32,661 nt of DNA. It comes from Anaerolineales bacterium. GTDB lineage: Bacteria; Chloroflexota; Anaerolineae; Anaerolineales; Villigracilaceae. The notes beneath the pieces are model-generated. The model did no database searches. It was not told the origin of the DNA and saw only the letters and a program-made list of their open reading frames with translations. Position numbers and translations under genes: made by a program. Positions within the stretch are counted from its first letter, which is position 1, and every line of letters begins with the position of its first letter. Location: the NCBI GenBank assembly GCA_016789345.1, contig JAEURG010000195.1, positions 1 through 32,661 on the forward strand, in the 5' to 3' direction. This document shows positions 29,865 through 32,661 of the stretch, piece by piece.

Positions 29865-32435
29865 ATGAAAAAAATTATTGGACGGATTTTCGTAGGGGTT
29901 TTGATTTTGATTGTAGTTGCAGGTGCATCGGGGGCATTTTATTTCAAAAGTTATTTACCAAACACGGTTGCGCCACAATCTTTTCCGCAAGTAGATGGCG
30001 AAATTCAAGTAACAGGTTTAGATGCAAAAGTAGATGTTTATCGCGATGCGATGGGCATTCCGCATATTTACGCCAGCACCGCGCATGATTTATTTTTCGC
30101 ACAAGGCTATGTTCATGCCCAAGACCGCTTCTGGCAAATGGATTTTTGGCGGCACGTCGGCGCGGGTGAATTATCCGAAATGTTTGGTGCGGGTCAAATT
30201 GAAACCGATACATTCTTAAAAACTTTAGGTTGGCGAAAAACCGCCGAAGCCGAGTGGGAGCAACTCAGCCCTGAATCAAAAGCCATATTGCAAGCCTATG
30301 TGGATGGCGTAAACGCTTACATCAAAGATAAAGAAGCAACTGAGTTAAGCCTTGAATATGCAATATTAGGTTTGCCAATTCTAAGTCCTGATTATGTCAT
30401 CGAAGAATGGACTCCCATTAATTCATTAACTTGGGGCAAAGCCATGGCATGGGATTTACGCGGAAATTTGGGCGAAGAAATTGAACGCGCCGTTTTACTC
30501 AAAACACTCACGCCTGAACAAATCAAACAATTATTTCCTGAATATCCGCAAGACCATCCAGTGATTGTCAATAAAATTGGTGATGGAAAAGCAAACGTAA
30601 AACAAGATTTTGCAACTGATTTTGATTATTCATCTTTACCGCTTGATGAAGTTCAACATAACGCTTCATTACTTGACATGGTGCTTGGTGATTGGAACGA
30701 CGGCATTGGTTCTAACTCGTGGGCTGTTTCTGGCAAACTGACAGATTCTGGAATGCCTTATCTAGCCAACGACCCACATCTTGGCATTCAAATGCCTTCG
30801 ATTTGGTATCAAGTTGGTTTGCATTGTATTGAGAAAAATAATGAATGCCCATTTCAAGTGACAGGTTTTTCATTTGCAGGTGTGCCTGGCGTGATTATTG
30901 GTCACAACGACAAAATTGCTTGGGGCTTTACAAATGTCGGTCCCGACGTGATGGATTTGTATATTGAAAAAGTAAACCCTGAAAATCCGAATCAGTACGA
31001 AGTGAACGGCGAATGGGTAGAGTTTGAATCCTACGAAGAGACCCTCTATCCCGTCGGCGGCGAAGCGGTGACGATAACAGTCCGAAGCACACGTCACGGA
31101 CCCGTTATCTCAGAATCTTATGGTCCGTTAAAAAATGAAGGCGAACCAGATGATGAAGAATTTATTCCATTTAAAGAACGCGCGGGCGTTGAGTTGCCAG
31201 AAAATTATGTCATTGCATTAAAGTGGACTGCATTGACACCCTCAACCCCATTTGAAGCGATTTGGGGATTCAATAAAGCCGAAAATTGGGAAGAGTTTCG
31301 TGAAGCCGCAAAGAATTTCCATGTGCCTCCGCAAAATTTATTGTATGCAGATGTAGAAGGGAATATTGGCTATCAAATGCCTGGCGATATTCCGATTCGC
31401 AAAAATGGAGATGGCACATTGCCCGTGCCGGGCTGGACGGATGATTATGAATGGACAGGCTTTATTCCATTTGAAGAATTGCCTTATACATTTAATCCAG
31501 CAGAAGGGTATATCGTCACCGCTAATAATCAAGTGCCACCGCGTGATTATCCGTACTTAGTCACTTACGATTGGGATTATGGTTTTCGTGCCAATCGCAT
31601 TTTGAATATGATTCAAAACGCGCCTGCAAAAATTGATATTGCTTATTTGCAACAAATGCAAGGCGATTCGTATGATGCCAATGCCGAAGTATTTATTCCA
31701 ATTATGCAAACAGTTGATTGGCGATTTCCAAAACCAAATGAAGCCATTGCGTTTGATACATTATCTGATTGGGATTATCAAGGCAGAATTGATTCGACCC
31801 CTGCGGCGGTGTTCAATGCCTTTTGGCGTGCGTTATTGATTAATACATTCAATGACGATATGCCCGAAGAAAGATATTATCCCGATGGTGGCTCACGTTG
31901 GAATGAAATTATGCGAACAATGGCGCAAAACCCCAATGACCCATTTTGGGATGATAAAAGGACAGCAGATGTAGTTGAAACCATGCCAGATATTATAAAA
32001 AAATCTTTTTCAGATGGCGTGACAGAATTAGAAAGCATATTTGGCAAAGATGTTTCCACATGGAAGTGGGGTGACATGCACGCTTCTACTTTCCGCAATG
32101 GCACGTTAGGTGAATCTGGAATCTTTTTGATTGAAGATTTATTCAATCGTGGACCGTTCCCGACAGGCGGTGGTGAAGCGATTGTCAATGCAACGGGTTG
32201 GTCTGTGCGAGATGGTTATGAAACAAACTGGCTACCGTCTATGAGAATGATTGTCGATTTAGGCAATTTAGATAATTCTCAAACCGTTCACACAACGGGG
32301 CAATCGGGTCATGCCTATCACCCGCATTATGATGATATGGCTCCGTTATGGGCGAATATCAACTATTATCCAATGTGGTGGAATTTAGATTCAATTATGA
32401 ATGATAGTGAAGGGCATTTGGTGTTAATGCCGTAA
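29865..32435 (+). CDS. penicillin acylase family (Ntn) amidohydrolase
   Basis: An 856-aa precursor of an N-terminal-nucleophile hydrolase. It has an N-terminal membrane anchor or signal (IFVGVLILIVVAGASGAFYF, 8-27) and an alpha-chain region with the family's PHIYA, GYVHAQDRFWQMD and YVDGVNAYI blocks. GSNSW at 282-286 makes Ser283 the expected self-cleavage site and nucleophile. The beta chain then has NDPHLGIQMP and the substrate-site GVPGVIIGHN. Relatives cleave amide bonds of penicillins, acyl-homoserine lactones or other N-acyl compounds; the substrate cannot be read from sequence. GGAG lies 7 nt before the ATG. A terminator hairpin begins 7 nt after the stop. Confidence 0.94.
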   Translation: MKKIIGRIFVGVLILIVVAGASGAFYFKSYLPNTVAPQSFPQVDGEIQVTGLDAKVDVYRDAMGIPHIYASTAHDLFFAQGYVHAQDRFWQMDFWRHVGAGELSEMFGAGQIETDTFLKTLGWRKTAEAEWEQLSPESKAILQAYVDGVNAYIKDKEATELSLEYAILGLPILSPDYVIEEWTPINSLTWGKAMAWDLRGNLGEEIERAVLLKTLTPEQIKQLFPEYPQDHPVIVNKIGDGKANVKQDFATDFDYSSLPLDEVQHNASLLDMVLGDWNDGIGSNSWAVSGKLTDSGMPYLANDPHLGIQMPSIWYQVGLHCIEKNNECPFQVTGFSFAGVPGVIIGHNDKIAWGFTNVGPDVMDLYIEKVNPENPNQYEVNGEWVEFESYEETLYPVGGEAVTITVRSTRHGPVISESYGPLKNEGEPDDEEFIPFKERAGVELPENYVIALKWTALTPSTPFEAIWGFNKAENWEEFREAAKNFHVPPQNLLYADVEGNIGYQMPGDIPIRKNGDGTLPVPGWTDDYEWTGFIPFEELPYTFNPAEGYIVTANNQVPPRDYPYLVTYDWDYGFRANRILNMIQNAPAKIDIAYLQQMQGDSYDANAEVFIPIMQTVDWRFPKPNEAIAFDTLSDWDYQGRIDSTPAAVFNAFWRALLINTFNDDMPEERYYPDGGSRWNEIMRTMAQNPNDPFWDDKRTADVVETMPDIIKKSFSDGVTELESIFGKDVSTWKWGDMHASTFRNGTLGESGIFLIEDLFNRGPFPTGGGEAIVNATGWSVRDGYETNWLPSMRMIVDLGNLDNSQTVHTTGQSGHAYHPHYDDMAPLWANINYYPMWWNLDSIMNDSEGHLVLMP

Positions 32436-32441
32436 ATATTG

Positions 32442-32474
32442 AAATGAGCGTCACCTTGAAGGTGACGCTCATTT
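32442..32474 (+). terminator. terminator hairpin, divergent relative of the GTGAC palindromes
   Basis: AAATGAGCGTCACCTT-g-AAGGTGACGCTCATTT, a 16-bp perfect stem running into a T run. The inner GTCACCTTgAAGGTGAC matches the centre of several island palindromes, but the outer arm reads GAGC instead of the complementary part of GTGACA. The stop codon of the VanZ-like gene lies inside it. Confidence 0.85.
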
Positions 32475-32661
32475 TTTTAATAATGCCAACCACCCACCAA
32501 CAACTAAACCTATGTAACTGGCAGTTAAATCTAACAAGTCAAAGGTGCGAGTAGAAAAATATTTTTGCGAAAATTCTTCTACACCGATAAAGAAAGCAAG
32601 AAACAAAGATGTAAGTACAGCAACCAGTTTTGGGTCACGTTGGGGAAGCGCGCGAATCAAA
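32469..32661 (-). CDS. VanZ-like membrane protein, 5' end outside the window
   Basis: The last 63 or so codons of a small membrane protein. FLAFFIGVEEFSQKYFSTRTFDLLDLTASYIGLVVGGWLALL shows the VanZ pattern: an acidic residue and Gln at a helix end, Arg, Asp-Leu-Asp, then a Gly-rich last helix. The TGA stop (32471-32469) sits in the terminator stem. The frame has no convincing start within the window. VanZ-like domains are widespread and mostly uncharacterised; a link to teicoplanin resistance cannot be assumed. Confidence 0.8.
   Translation of the reverse strand, partial: LIRALPQRDPKLVAVLTSLFLAFFIGVEEFSQKYFSTRTFDLLDLTASYIGLVVGGWLALLKK

Noticed and set aside
32469-32661. Glycopeptide resistance gene
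   Set aside because: Only a generic VanZ-like domain is seen and no van cluster is present; the name does not imply resistance.

Overview
The window looks like chromosomal DNA of a Chloroflexota bacterium, most likely Anaerolineae. This is inferred from gene content, not from a marker-gene match. The signs are lipoproteins with Thr/Pro-rich linkers after the lipobox, a TrmI-type tRNA methyltransferase, a TL5/CTC-type L25, a fused MFS/spermidine-synthase protein, a DUF1461 membrane protein, moderate GC, several genes whose -10 box lies 7-8 nt before the start codon, and many interspersed palindromes.

Layout. 1-6628, minus strand: a tRNA-Pro(CGG) cut by the window edge, a lipoprotein, an M32 carboxypeptidase, then an operon read from 6628 downwards: HlyD/MacA-like adaptor, MacB-type ATPase, MacB-type permease and an SH3 lipoprotein. 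The permease has an in-frame stop at codon 8 of its natural reading frame. 6629-7222 has no intact gene. 7223-12577, plus strand: a membrane-anchored zincin, a DsbA-like/cyclophilin fusion lipoprotein, a PrsW-like protease, TrmI and a CoA-pyrophosphatase-type Nudix protein. 12741-14221, minus: L25 and a PaiB-like flavin-binding protein. 14393: an HU-like protein of a type best known from Bacteroidetes.

14774-19725 is an accessory island. A nuclease-methylase fusion plus a specificity subunit (BcgI-like layout), an unrecognised 182-aa protein and a REP-associated tyrosine transposase (RAYT) are separated by six copies of a nested palindrome with core GTGACAGTCAC. The RAYT has one copy on each side. 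This looks like an active or recently active REP/REPIN system and is the most interesting part of the window.

19779-27808, plus: fused MFS/spermidine synthase, DUF1461 membrane protein, (TATTCAC)14 tandem array, then fabG, Asp23/Gls24, nusB, tatB-like, tatC and a large secreted glycosidase-like lipoprotein, mostly close-packed. 27815-29809, minus: a GT-C type membrane protein. 29865-32435, plus: a penicillin-acylase family hydrolase. The window ends in a VanZ-like gene whose start lies outside.

Functional themes: protein export and extracytoplasmic folding (Tat, DsbA-cyclophilin, PrsW, many lipoproteins), an ABC efflux module, translation and RNA upkeep (TrmI, L25, NusB), and DNA restriction with small mobile palindromes.
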